Shown here one piece after another: positions 1 through 7,632 of a stretch of DNA of 24,301 nt. The notes under the pieces were generated by a model. It ran no database searches, was not told the DNA's origin, and saw only the letters and a list, made by a program, of their open reading frames with translations. Position numbers and translations under genes: made by a program. Within the stretch, counting starts at the first letter, position 1, and each line of letters starts with the position of its first letter. Source of the stretch: CAYOVG01 sp964407285 (GTDB lineage Bacteria; Desulfobacterota; Syntrophobacteria; Syntrophobacterales; Syntrophobacteraceae); NCBI GenBank assembly GCA_964407285.1, contig CAYOVG010000058.1, positions 1 to 24,301 of the forward strand, given 5' to 3'.

Positions 1-198
1 TGGTGTCGTATTGCACGAACGGCGCATTTGCATCTTTGTGCATAGGCCAACACACTAATGTGGTGTTGCCTCTTCTCTCCTACGCACCTCGCCCTGACTT
101 ATTGAGATGTTACCATTCCCTTGATGTGCTCAAATTTTAGATGCGATTGCCCTGAATTGTTTTATTCATAGCAGGTAAGCTATGAAAGGACAATCCAT
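1..198. other. Non-coding, comparatively AT-rich left edge
   Basis: No credible gene was seen in this stretch. It is clearly poorer in G+C than the rest of the window and lies downstream of the leftmost gene, which reads toward it. The only structure I can support is the short hairpin at 165-186, listed separately. Whether a neighbouring gene starts further left cannot be judged. Confidence 0.6.
165..186 (-). terminator. Hairpin just past the SGNH gene, possible weak terminator
   Basis: An 8-base perfect inverted repeat (TTCATAGC at 165-172, GCTATGAA at 179-186) with a 6-base loop lies 12 bases past the stop codon of the minus-strand gene ending at 199. On the minus strand it is followed by ATAAAACAAT rather than a clean T run. 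It is therefore at best a weak intrinsic terminator. Position and perfect pairing are seen directly; the function is inferred. Confidence 0.35.
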
Positions 199-1335
199 CT
201 ACAGCATCCCGTTGCGTTTCAGGAACGAGACCACCAACTCGGCCGTAAGCCTATGTCCCAGCGGGTTATAGTGCTTATCGCACATATGGGAGAGGTATGG
301 AAATCTCAGATCGTTCGCATGTATATATCCCATCACGTCGTCGTACATATCGTAGTATGTGATGCCCAGGCGATTACAAACGGCTTCTAGTCGTTTGTTC
401 GGGTACTTCGGATCGATGGCCCCTCCCGGCATCATGGACGCCATGGATACCCAGTTGCGATCGGTCTGGTAAGGGTCCGCCAGGTCGACGACGACGAGTC
501 GCGAACCTTCGGAACCGCCGACGAGCTGATTCAACCTTTCCAGCGCAATTTCGGTAATCTTCCAGGCCCGGCCGATTTCGGGAGTTTCCTCGATGCTGTA
601 AATCTGCCTGATGCTGCGGCTGTTGTGCAATCTGATGTTGAACACGTGCTGGAGGTAGTTGTCCAGCCTGCTCAGGCAGAATTTCCGCGATATGGTCACC
701 ATGGAACTACCGGCGGTGAACCTGTGGCTTTGCAGATAGGCCGTCACCTCTTCGAAGGAGCCCGCCCTGTCGTACGACAGTTTATAGTCCTCGGTGATGA
801 ATCCTTCGTCCATGGCTTTGATATTGTCATACAGATCGTTGTAGTTGAGGAAGAAAAGGATGACTATCTTGGGATGGAAATGCCGCACGAAGTTGTCGTA
901 GAGAGCCAGCTCGTGCACCGTCGAGAACCCGCCGGACACACCGAAGTTCCATACATCGTACCTACCGGCGAGCGCGGCTTGCATTACGTGGGCCATGTGC
1001 TCGTTATCATTGACGGAGTATCCATCAACGAAGGAGTCTCCAAGCAGCGCGATGCCGGGCAGGTCGAAGTTGACGTCGTCGTCTCTCATCCCGTACCGGT
1101 TGGTCGTATAGCGGGCGTCGAAGCAATCCTTGCGATGCTGGATGGATATGTCGGGAAAATGCCACGTCTTCCAATATTTGTTATCGTACCTGTAGGGGCC
1201 GGACTGGAATTCGTTGGCCGCGTCTTTACCGCACACGAACATTCTGAGGAGCGCTTCGGCGAGCACGATGCAGAGCAGGAGGCTGACGGCCAGCAGAACG
1301 ACGTTTCTCCAGTCGATTCTTCGAGATTGAGCCAT
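199..1335 (-). CDS. Membrane-anchored SGNH/GDSL-like hydrolase or acyltransferase
   Basis: The protein has 378 residues from the chosen start. A single hydrophobic segment at about residues 10-30 (VVLLAVSLLLCIVLAEALL) should anchor it in the cytoplasmic membrane, with the rest outside. SGNH blocks are visible: GDS in LLGDSFVDG (Ser about 101), the NFGVSGG glycine block, NYND (Asn about 166), and a C-terminal DKHYNPLGH with the catalytic Asp and His (about 353 and 355). The DxHxN..GH form resembles SGNH proteins that work with MBOAT partners in O-acylating surface polysaccharide, but no MBOAT gene is in the window. The substrate is unknown. The start at 1335 is preferred because AGGAAC lies just upstream on the minus strand; the in-frame ATG at 1395 has no ribosome site and sits directly after a stop. 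The gene is transcribed away from its right-hand neighbour and stands alone here. Confidence 0.8.
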   Translation of the reverse strand: MAQSRRIDWRNVVLLAVSLLLCIVLAEALLRMFVCGKDAANEFQSGPYRYDNKYWKTWHFPDISIQHRKDCFDARYTTNRYGMRDDDVNFDLPGIALLGDSFVDGYSVNDNEHMAHVMQAALAGRYDVWNFGVSGGFSTVHELALYDNFVRHFHPKIVILFFLNYNDLYDNIKAMDEGFITEDYKLSYDRAGSFEEVTAYLQSHRFTAGSSMVTISRKFCLSRLDNYLQHVFNIRLHNSRSIRQIYSIEETPEIGRAWKITEIALERLNQLVGGSEGSRLVVVDLADPYQTDRNWVSMASMMPGGAIDPKYPNKRLEAVCNRLGITYYDMYDDVMGYIHANDLRFPYLSHMCDKHYNPLGHRLTAELVVSFLKRNGML

Positions 1336-1608
1336 ATACGTTCCTATTTCTAATCTGGTTGGCAGCGCTTCATCCGGCGGGCCCGTCCCCGCCATTTAGA
1401 CGGTCCGGGACGGCCGGACGCGGGGCAAACGAAAAAAAACCGGTATTCCGATATAGTTCGTCGTAAGGCGCCGTAAACCGCCGATCTTTGCACGTAAGGG
1501 ATGAGAAGGCAAGATTTTTCGCCCGACGGGGGCCTTTCGGACGGCCTGAAGGGCCGGTTGGCCGGTTGACGCCACCCCTGTCCGGCTGCGTAATTCAATG
1601 GAATTCAT
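1336..1608. other. Divergent intergenic region
   Basis: This gap separates two divergently transcribed genes and should hold promoters for both. It contains an A-rich patch near 1430-1440 and a GC-rich stretch with repeated GGCC words at 1527-1567. Small open frames on both strands have no ribosome sites or recognisable protein features and are not called. Confidence 0.5.
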
Positions 1609-1638
1609 TTGACAAAGACCGGGTTTTTCGTTTTATTT
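1609..1638 (+). promoter_or_regulatory. Candidate sigma-70 promoter for the TIM-barrel gene
   Basis: A perfect TTGACA occurs at 1609-1614, with an imperfect -10 (TTATTT, 1633-1638) after an 18-base spacer. Transcription would begin near 1645, about 18 bases ahead of the ATG at 1663. The same TTG can be read as a start codon that extends the open frame by 18 residues. Reading it as a -35 box explains it better, since no ribosome site precedes it. Confidence 0.45.
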
Positions 1639-1662
1639 CGACAGGCCGTGAAAAAAAACTCC

Positions 1663-2532
1663 ATGACCCTGAGCTTCTCTTCACACTACTTTTTGGATGG
1701 AAAAATGGAGCAAAGGCAATTCAGCCCCCGAATGCGACAAATGCTTGAACTGGTTCAGATCAATATGCCGTGGCGTCTGCTGCCCCGGTATATGGATATG
1801 ATGCTCTCAGACGGCGTTAATCCGGAAATCGGGTTCTCGGGCGAGGAACTCGACCGGGTGACCCGATCCGACTGCCGGAGCGTTGCGGAAAAGCTCGAGC
1901 GGCGAGGACTTCGCGTCACGCTCCACGGCCCGTTCTGGGACTTGTGCCCGGGCGGCGTGGACCCCCTCGTCCGTTCCACCGCCCGCTTCCGGTTGCAGCA
2001 GTTTTTCGATATCGCCGGCATCTTCAGCCCCGTCCAGGTGGTCTGCCATACCGGATTCGATTTCCGGCACCATGGTTTCAGCCGCGAAGCCTGGCTGGAG
2101 CGTAGCGTGGCCTTCTGGGAACCTTTGGTGGAACAGGCGGAGCGGCTTCAGACTCCGCTCCTGCTGGAAAACGTCTGGGAGGACGGTCCGTCGCTTCACC
2201 GCGAATTGTTCCGGCGCATCTCCTCTCCCTGCTTCGGCTTCTGCCTCGATGTCGGGCACCAGCAAAGTTTCTCCCGCACTCCTCTCGCTGGATGGCTGGA
2301 GGACCTGGTGGAATACGTGCGGGAGATCCACCTGCACGACAACGACGGAAGCAGCGACGACCACCTGCCCGTCGGGAAGGGCAATATCGATTTCCGGTTC
2401 CTCTTTCAGTTCCTGCGGGCAAGGGGCAAGGACCCCGTACTGACCCTCGAGCCGCACACGGAGGAGGACATCTTCGATACGCTCGACGGCCTGGGGGAGG
2501 TCCTCGAGCAGGGGAAACCTGAAAAGCGTTGA
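1663..2532 (+). CDS. Xylose-isomerase-like TIM-barrel protein (sugar phosphate isomerase/epimerase family)
   Basis: The protein has 289 residues. It belongs to the TIM-barrel superfamily shared by AP endonuclease 2 and sugar isomerases/epimerases. Metal-binding residues occur in the expected order at strand ends: His in TLHGPFWD (about 88), His in VVCHTGFD (129), Glu in LLLENVWE (169), Asp and His in FCLDVGH (196, 199), His in EIHLHDND (223/225) and Glu in LTLEPH (263). A divalent-metal enzyme acting on a sugar, polyol or similar substrate is likely; the substrate is unknown. The start at 1663 (MTLSFSSHYF) is chosen because the longer TTG start coincides with a promoter-like TTGACA. No strong ribosome site is seen, which fits a short leader. 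The stop codon is followed within 12 bases by the CACGAAAA repeat block. It lies 122 bases ahead of the thiamine-binding-protein gene on the same strand. Confidence 0.8.
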   Translation: MTLSFSSHYFLDGKMEQRQFSPRMRQMLELVQINMPWRLLPRYMDMMLSDGVNPEIGFSGEELDRVTRSDCRSVAEKLERRGLRVTLHGPFWDLCPGGVDPLVRSTARFRLQQFFDIAGIFSPVQVVCHTGFDFRHHGFSREAWLERSVAFWEPLVEQAERLQTPLLLENVWEDGPSLHRELFRRISSPCFGFCLDVGHQQSFSRTPLAGWLEDLVEYVREIHLHDNDGSSDDHLPVGKGNIDFRFLFQFLRARGKDPVLTLEPHTEEDIFDTLDGLGEVLEQGKPEKR

Positions 2533-2542
2533 CCAGGAAGAA

Positions 2543-2640
2543 TTGACCACGAAAAACACGAAAAGAGGCGAAAAGGAACTCAGCGGGTCCCCACGCGGGA
2601 GCCACGCTTGAAGCATAACCACGAAAGACTGCGAAAAGAA
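2543..2640 (+). repeat. CACGAAAA-type repeat block, left arm
   Basis: TTGACCACGAAAAACACG followed by AAAAG lies at 2543-2565, then AGGCGAAAAGG, and a second looser copy AACCACGAAAGACTGCG at 2618-2634. These words recur inverted at 3032-3110 on the other side of the small gene at 2655-2957. This is seen directly in the sequence. Confidence 0.75.
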
Positions 2641-2654
2641 CAGGGAGGCCATGC

Positions 2655-2957
2655 ATGGCGATTGCGGAAATAACGATAGTCCCGTTGGGAGTCGAAGGCG
2701 CGAGCATGAGCGGGTATGTGGCGGGGGCGGTGAAAGTGCTCGAGGAAAGCGGGTTGAACTTCGAATTGACGGCCATGGGCACCATCGTTTCGGGAGACCT
2801 GGACGAGATCTGGTCCGTGCTGCGGCGCATGCACGAAAGCTGTTTCTCGGCGGGCGCTCCTCGGGTGCTGACCCAGGTGAGAATCGACGACAGGCGGGAC
2901 CGTGTCGGCACTCCCGAGCAGAAGGTGCGCTCCGTCCGCGAAAAGCTTGCCCGCTGA
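2655..2957 (+). CDS. MTH1187-family thiamine-binding protein (DUF77)
   Basis: The protein has 100 residues, the usual length for the MTH1187/YkoF-like family. The N-terminal strand AIAEITIVPLG, the segment SMSGYVAGAVKVLEESG, the LTAMGTIVSGDLDE turn and the C-terminal RVLTQVRIDDR strand match the ferredoxin-like alpha/beta fold of this family. Members bind thiamine or related molecules; their cellular job is poorly known. The second of two overlapping ATGs (2651 and 2655) is used because it sets the family-like N-terminus and has GGAGG at 2644-2648 at proper spacing. The gene is enclosed by inverted CACGAAAA repeats on both sides, which sets it apart from its neighbours and suggests that the segment may have been inserted or rearranged as a unit. 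Confidence 0.85.
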   Translation: MAIAEITIVPLGVEGASMSGYVAGAVKVLEESGLNFELTAMGTIVSGDLDEIWSVLRRMHESCFSAGAPRVLTQVRIDDRRDRVGTPEQKVRSVREKLAR

Positions 2958-3031
2958 CTCGGCGTCACCGGCGAAAACGACCCCGACGAGCGCCCGGTTC
3001 CGACGCTTCCGCGCAGGAGCCGCATGATCCT

Positions 3032-3110
3032 TTTTCGTGTTTTTTCGTGCTTTTCGTGGTCAAGGCTTTTCATGGTCAACGCCATTTCATGGTCTCGTGT
3101 TTTTCGTGGA
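3032..3110 (-). repeat. CACGAAAA-type repeat block, right arm (inverted)
   Basis: TTTTCGTGTTTTTTCGTGC and CTTTTCGTGGTCAAGG occupy 3032-3065. A degraded copy (TTTTCATGGTCAA) lies near 3067-3079, and a further copy (CTCGTGTTTTTCGTGG) at 3094-3109. The segment is the reverse complement of the left arm with few differences, so the two arms could pair in a transcript across the gene between them. Confidence 0.75.
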
Positions 3111-3162
3111 CCGGAATCAGTGGATGTAACCAGCAAGCAAAGAGAACAGGAGGACTTGCGGA

Positions 3163-3393
3163 ATGAAAGTTCTGATCGAATACCTGGTCAAATCTCTGGT
3201 GGACCACCCCGAGCAGGTGGCGGTCGCCGAAAGGGAAGACGACGGCAATGTGATGCTCGAACTGAAGGTGGCCGACGACGACCTCGGCAAGGTCATCGGG
3301 AAGAGCGGATTTACGATCAACGCCATTCGAGCGGTGTTGCAGGCCGCCGCGTCCAGCCGGAAAAAGCGCGCGCGGCTGGACATTATAAGTTGA
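3163..3393 (+). CDS. khpA: KH-domain RNA-binding protein KhpA
   Basis: The protein has 76 residues, the normal size for KhpA (YlqC family). It is a single type II KH domain with the GxxG loop as GKSG at residues 46-49, inside GKVIGKSGFTINAIRAVL. It opens with the typical MKVLIEYLVKSLVDHPE. KhpA binds small and messenger RNAs, usually with KhpB, and affects cell division or envelope genes in Gram-positive bacteria. An AGGAGG at 3147-3152 supports the start. In many genomes khpA sits between rpsP and rimM; here neither is next to it. It follows a repeat block and precedes the Lon-family gene by 109 bases. Confidence 0.92.
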   Translation: MKVLIEYLVKSLVDHPEQVAVAEREDDGNVMLELKVADDDLGKVIGKSGFTINAIRAVLQAAASSRKKRARLDIIS

Positions 3394-3502
3394 TCGAGCT
3401 TGCTTTTCGCACCAGAAGGTTTATAGAAGTCTAGAGACGGATGATAAGCATGTGACAGGCGTGATGCATAGACGATATTTTCATTTGATGGAAGGATGAG
3501 AG

Positions 3503-5971
3503 ATGCCCAAACCCTATCCTGAAGTACCGGTAGATCAATTGCGTGCGCATATTGATCCGGCTTTGCTGCCATTCGAGAACACTGCTGATCTATCCCCCCT
3601 GGACGATGGTGTAGTGGGTCAGGAAAGAGCGATTGACGCCATCCATTTCGGTATGGGGATGAAGGAAAGCGGCTATAATATATTTATCGCGGGCTCTCCT
3701 AAATCCGGCCATACGTATATCGCGAAGCTCTTCCTGGAAGAACAGGCGAAACGGGAGCCCGTACCGCCCGACTGGTGCTATGTCTACAATTTCAAGGAAC
3801 CCGACAAGCCCAAGAGTCTCAAGCTGACGGCCGGGAAGGGCAAGGACCTCAAGAAGGATATGCACGAATTCATCGATATCCTTCAGGCCAGGATTCCCGA
3901 AGTCTTCGACAGCGACGACTACCGCGCCAAGGAGAGCGAAATCCAGCAGGCATTCGAACACCGCAGGCGCGACATCATCGATCAGTTGTCCAGCCAGGCG
4001 AAGGAAGAAGGGTTCATCCTCCAGTTCTCCCAGGTGGGGATGGTCATCATACCCGCTTCCAAGGAGGGGGAACCCATCAGCCAGGAGGAACTCCGGCAGC
4101 TCGATGATGAGGAGAGAAAGACCCTGCGGGAGAAAAGCGACGAACTCCACGAGAAGATGAAGGAAGCGATCAAGAACATCCGCGAGGCGGAGACGGAGTT
4201 CAAGGAAAAGCATTCGAAGCTCGATGGCGAAATCGCTCTTTTCGTCGTGGGGCAGCTTCTCGAAGCCTACCTGGAGAAGTACAAGGAAGAGGACCATGTC
4301 GTCGATTATCTGAAGATGGCCCAGGAGGACATCCTGGAAAACATCGACGACTTCAAGAAGAAGCCCGAAGCCCAGCAACAGCAGGCGGGCCCGTTCCCGA
4401 TGCCGCCCCGCGAGGCGACGTTCCGCAAGTACGACATCAACGTTCTGATCGACAATTCCGAAACCACCGGCGCGCCCGTGGTGGTCGAGTCCAACCCGGC
4501 GTACCCGAACCTTTTCGGCACCATCGAGCGGCAGGCGTGGTTCGGAGCGCTCTTCACGGACTTCACCATGATCAAGCCCGGGGCGCTGCACAAGGCCAAC
4601 GGCGGATACCTGGTGATGAAAGCGCTCGATCTGCTCAAGTGGTACCTGTCCTACGAGGCGATCAAGCGCGCCCTGCAGGATAAGGAGATAAAGATCGAGG
4701 ACGTGGGCGAACTGTACGGCATGTTCAGCACGCGCACGATCCGTCCGGAGCCGATTCCGCTCAATGCGAAGATCGTCCTCACGGGCGACCCGTACATCTA
4801 CCAACTGCTGTACCAGTACGACGACCGCTTCCAGAGGCTCTTCAAGGTCAAGGCCCACCTGAGCGACCAGATGGACAATGACGAAGCGAACGTGATGAAG
4901 TCCGCCAGGATGGTGGCGCAGTTCTGCAAGGAACACGATCTTCGCCAGGTGGACCACAGCGGCATGGCGAGACTCCTCGAGTACAGCATGTACGTGACCG
5001 AGGACCGCAAGAAACTGAGCCTGGAACTGGAGGACATCAGCGACCTGCTCCGGGAGTCGAACTACTTCGCGGGGCTGGACGGCGCGGAATTCATCAGCCG
5101 CAAGCACGTGCAGACGGCCTTCGACAAGCGCATCTACCGGGCCAACCTCATCGAGGAGCGGGTTAAGGAGTACATCATCCGCGACATCTTCTGGGTCGAA
5201 ACGGACACGGAAAAGGTGGGGCAGGTGAACGGACTCTCCGTCCTCATGACGGGCGACCACGTCTTCGGGAGGCCCAACCGCATCACGGCGGTCGTTTCCG
5301 TCGGGCGCGAGGGGGCGATATCGATCGACCGGGAAACCAAGCTGGCCGGCAATATCCACAACAAAGGCATGATGATCCTCACGAGCTTCATGCGGGACCG
5401 GTTTGCCCACAACAAGCCGATCTCCCTTACGGCATCGATCACTTTCGAGCAGAGCTACGGGATGATCGAGGGGGACAGCGCGTCCAGCACGGAACTGTAT
5501 GCGCTCCTCAGCGCGATCAGCGGCGTGCCGATCTACCAGGGAATCGCCGTGACGGGTTCGGTCAGCCAGAAGGGCGAAATCCAGCCCATCGGCGGAGCGA
5601 CCCAGAAGATCGAGGGCTTCTTCGATATCTGCAAGGCCAAGGGGTTCAGCGGACGCCAGGGGGTCCTGATCCCGGCGAAGAACGTCGAGAACCTCACGCT
5701 CAAGGATGAAGTCATCGAGGCCGTGAAGGAAGGCAAGTTCCATGTCTGGGCCGTATCGACCATCGAGCAGGGTATCGAAATCCTGACCGGCATGGAAGCC
5801 GGTGAACGCCTGCCGGACGGTACTTACCCGGAAGAGACGCTTTTCCGGAAGGTGGAAGACCGCCTCAGGGAAATCGCCGATATCGTGAAGGAGTACGGCA
5901 AGGACAAGGAAGGCGGCGACAAGGCCAAAGAGGACAACAACGGCGGCGGATGCCCCTCCTGCGGACACTGA
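3503..5971 (+). CDS. Lon-family ATP-dependent protease (YcbZ/LonH-like, COG1067)
   Basis: The protein has 822 residues. The C-terminal third is a Lon-type serine protease domain with the Ser-Lys dyad: Ser about 659 in EGDSASSTELYALLSA and Lys about 702 in PIGGATQKIEGFF. The N-terminal half carries a divergent AAA+ domain. Its P-loop reads GSPKSGHT (64-71), with His at the usual lysine position, and the Walker B-like strand is GGYLVMKALDLL. A long charged helical region, probably coiled coil, spans about residues 190-285. This matches the Lon-like proteins related to E. coli YcbZ rather than classical LonA, which has an N-terminal substrate domain absent here. The protein ends in a Gly-rich CPSCGH tail with one CxxC. 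GAAGGA at 3491-3496 supports the ATG. The role is likely cytoplasmic protein quality control; ATP use is uncertain given the altered P-loop. Confidence 0.88.
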   Translation: MPKPYPEVPVDQLRAHIDPALLPFENTADLSPLDDGVVGQERAIDAIHFGMGMKESGYNIFIAGSPKSGHTYIAKLFLEEQAKREPVPPDWCYVYNFKEPDKPKSLKLTAGKGKDLKKDMHEFIDILQARIPEVFDSDDYRAKESEIQQAFEHRRRDIIDQLSSQAKEEGFILQFSQVGMVIIPASKEGEPISQEELRQLDDEERKTLREKSDELHEKMKEAIKNIREAETEFKEKHSKLDGEIALFVVGQLLEAYLEKYKEEDHVVDYLKMAQEDILENIDDFKKKPEAQQQQAGPFPMPPREATFRKYDINVLIDNSETTGAPVVVESNPAYPNLFGTIERQAWFGALFTDFTMIKPGALHKANGGYLVMKALDLLKWYLSYEAIKRALQDKEIKIEDVGELYGMFSTRTIRPEPIPLNAKIVLTGDPYIYQLLYQYDDRFQRLFKVKAHLSDQMDNDEANVMKSARMVAQFCKEHDLRQVDHSGMARLLEYSMYVTEDRKKLSLELEDISDLLRESNYFAGLDGAEFISRKHVQTAFDKRIYRANLIEERVKEYIIRDIFWVETDTEKVGQVNGLSVLMTGDHVFGRPNRITAVVSVGREGAISIDRETKLAGNIHNKGMMILTSFMRDRFAHNKPISLTASITFEQSYGMIEGDSASSTELYALLSAISGVPIYQGIAVTGSVSQKGEIQPIGGATQKIEGFFDICKAKGFSGRQGVLIPAKNVENLTLKDEVIEAVKEGKFHVWAVSTIEQGIEILTGMEAGERLPDGTYPEETLFRKVEDRLREIADIVKEYGKDKEGGDKAKEDNNGGGCPSCGH

Positions 5972-6411
5972 AGAAGTTGGGTTGTGGGGGGTTGCGCGTT
6001 ACGGGTTGCGGGTTCCCAAAGCGTCAAAGCGTACCCGTTGCGTGGGGGGTGGTGTAAAAACCACAACCGGAGCAGAGATGAGACCGTTTCGCGCATGGTG
6101 GCGTGAAAACCACGGAGAGCACAGAGACGGATATCGGTGGTCGGATGTTGGAATGGATTTGTCCGACATCCGACCACCGAATTCCGACTTCCGTCCGGTC
6201 GCGGTCGTCTCTCGCTCACTGGTCGTTGCGACGGGGTTTCCCGACCGCGCCGCTTCCGCACCGCAATATGTCCAGGTCTCAGGACCGATCCGTAGCGCCG
6301 CCGTCACAAAACCCGCAGAAACGTAAATCCGCCTTTGATCGCCATTTTCACTACCTTTTCACCATCCTCTCCTCTCGCGCGAATCTATATTTCGTCCGCA
6401 CCATTTCCCGC
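5972..6411. other. Repeat-rich intergenic region
   Basis: No credible gene was found. It begins with a G/T-rich run of repeated GGGTTGCG-like words (about 5977-6016). Then come GAAAACCACGGAGAGCAC words (about 6105-6125) and TCGGATGT-type words that form a strong hairpin (6134-6180). Open frames here have no ribosome sites and resemble no protein. Confidence 0.6.
6134..6180. repeat. 18-bp inverted repeat of TCGGATGT words
   Basis: 6134-6151 pairs with 6163-6180 over 18 positions with a single G-T pair, leaving an 11-base loop. The core arms are CGGTGGTCGGATGT and ACATCCGACCACCG. There is no T run on either side, so it does not look like an intrinsic terminator. A related but unpaired word cluster occurs at 8519-8560. 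Confidence 0.75.
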
Positions 6412-6441
6412 TTGACTCGATCGGCTTTCTATCCGTATATT
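6412..6441 (+). promoter_or_regulatory. Candidate promoter of the cas6 gene
   Basis: TTGACT (6412-6417) and TATATT (6436-6441) are separated by 18 bases and lie in a locally AT-rich stretch about 90 bases ahead of the cas6 start. Both boxes differ from the sigma-70 consensus at one position each. This is a motif match only. Confidence 0.45.
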
Positions 6442-6530
6442 CTACATGTCGTCGCGGCCGTCGTAAAGGGCCGGCATGCGTCGCGTATGAGCGATTTCCT
6501 GTTTTTCACGCAGTGTAACGAAGAGACTAT

Positions 6531-7613
6531 ATGCATGAGTCGATGGATAAGATGAACAGCGCCGGAATTCCTTTTGATTCGTACACCCTGGCGGTAACGT
6601 TCCGCGCAGGAGGCCCGCTCCGCCTGCCCGCGTTTCCGGGCAATTTGTGGCGCGGGGCCTTCGGACCGGCGCTGAAGCACACGTCGTGCTTTTCACGGCA
6701 GATGGAGTGCGGGCAGTGTCCGATGCGAAATGACTGCCTGTATCCCTACTTCTACGAAGACCTTGTGGCCGAACGAGGAGGCGCCCGCACGCCGCCCCGT
6801 CCCTTTGCGCCGCATGTGGAATGGGAGCCGGAACCGCAGTGTTTCGAAAAGGACGATCTTCTCGGATTCAGTCTGACGCTTTTCAGCAAAACGGTCTGGG
6901 CACGGCTTCCATACCTTGTGGCGGCCTTCGACCGGCTGGGGCGAAGCGGTCTGAGCCGCGACCGCACGCCCCTTTTCCTGGAATCCATCGATCTTCTTGC
7001 CCCGTCCGGGGCCGCTGTCGCTCCGATCTTCAGGGGCGCTCACCTCATCGCCCCGCCCGACCCTCTCTCATGGCCGGAAGATTGTCCGGTTGACGCTGTA
7101 GCCTCACGCGAGTCCCACGAGGTGGAACTGCGGCTTCTGACACCCATGATCATCGAACGGCATGGCCGAAGGCTCGACAGGGAGCTTCCGTTCGAAGATT
7201 TCATCAGGGCGCTGCTGCGAAGGAGGCACGATCTTATAGAGGCTTTTCCAGGTGGGTGGAAGGACGGGCGTGCGGACGCGCAACCACTCAAGGCGGCTCT
7301 GAGGGAGGAGGAAAACCGCGCGATCGAGGCTGCCAGGAGTGTTGTAACTCTTGAGGACCGTGTATTCTGGCAGTCGCACAGCAGGAATTCCCGGCGGCAG
7401 ATGAAGGCCCAGAGCCTTAGCGGCCTGCTCGGGACCGTTCGCTACGGAAACGTTCCCGGAGTCTTACTGCCCATCCTGCGCCTGGGGGTGCTGATCCATG
7501 TCGGAAAGAGCACCGTGATGGGAATGGGGGCGTACTCGCTGAGAACCGGAGAACGCGCCTGGACTCCGCCTTTCAGACCCCGGGTCCGCAGGGATATCCT
7601 GAGCGTGGGGTAA
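6531..7613 (+). CDS. cas6: Cas6-type RAMP protein (pre-crRNA processing endoribonuclease family), isolated
   Basis: The protein has 360 residues. The N-terminal RAMP half has LPAFPGNLWRGAFGPALKH (33-50) followed by four cysteines (53, 60, 63, 69; CxxC plus flanking), a cluster seen in this Cas6 subfamily. The C-terminal half ends with GLLGTVRYGNVPG and the glycine-rich loop HVGKSTVMGMGAYSL (323-337), the hallmark of the Cas6 C-terminal domain (PF10040). In CRISPR systems such proteins cut the repeat RNA into guide units. A catalytic histidine cannot be assigned with confidence. The first ATG at 6531 is used; ATGs at 6543 and 6552 are also possible, and none has a strong ribosome site. No other cas gene and no repeat-spacer array are in the window. 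It may act in trans on a distant array or be a domesticated RNA-binding protein. Confidence 0.78.
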   Translation: MHESMDKMNSAGIPFDSYTLAVTFRAGGPLRLPAFPGNLWRGAFGPALKHTSCFSRQMECGQCPMRNDCLYPYFYEDLVAERGGARTPPRPFAPHVEWEPEPQCFEKDDLLGFSLTLFSKTVWARLPYLVAAFDRLGRSGLSRDRTPLFLESIDLLAPSGAAVAPIFRGAHLIAPPDPLSWPEDCPVDAVASRESHEVELRLLTPMIIERHGRRLDRELPFEDFIRALLRRRHDLIEAFPGGWKDGRADAQPLKAALREEENRAIEAARSVVTLEDRVFWQSHSRNSRRQMKAQSLSGLLGTVRYGNVPGVLLPILRLGVLIHVGKSTVMGMGAYSLRTGERAWTPPFRPRVRRDILSVG

Positions 7614-7632
7614 GACCGTCCCGGGCCGCTGC

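Noticed and set aside
1807..3136. Long minus-strand frames opposite the TIM-barrel and thiamine-binding-protein genes
   Set aside because: They cross several real plus-strand genes and repeat blocks and show no protein-like features.
3590..5968. 792-residue open frame on the minus strand opposite the Lon-family gene
   Set aside because: It has no recognisable domain and is explained by codon bias of the protease gene on the other strand.
6103..6555. 150-residue plus-strand frame ahead of cas6
   Set aside because: It runs through the repeats and the hairpin, has no ribosome site and no recognisable features, and overlaps the cas6 start.
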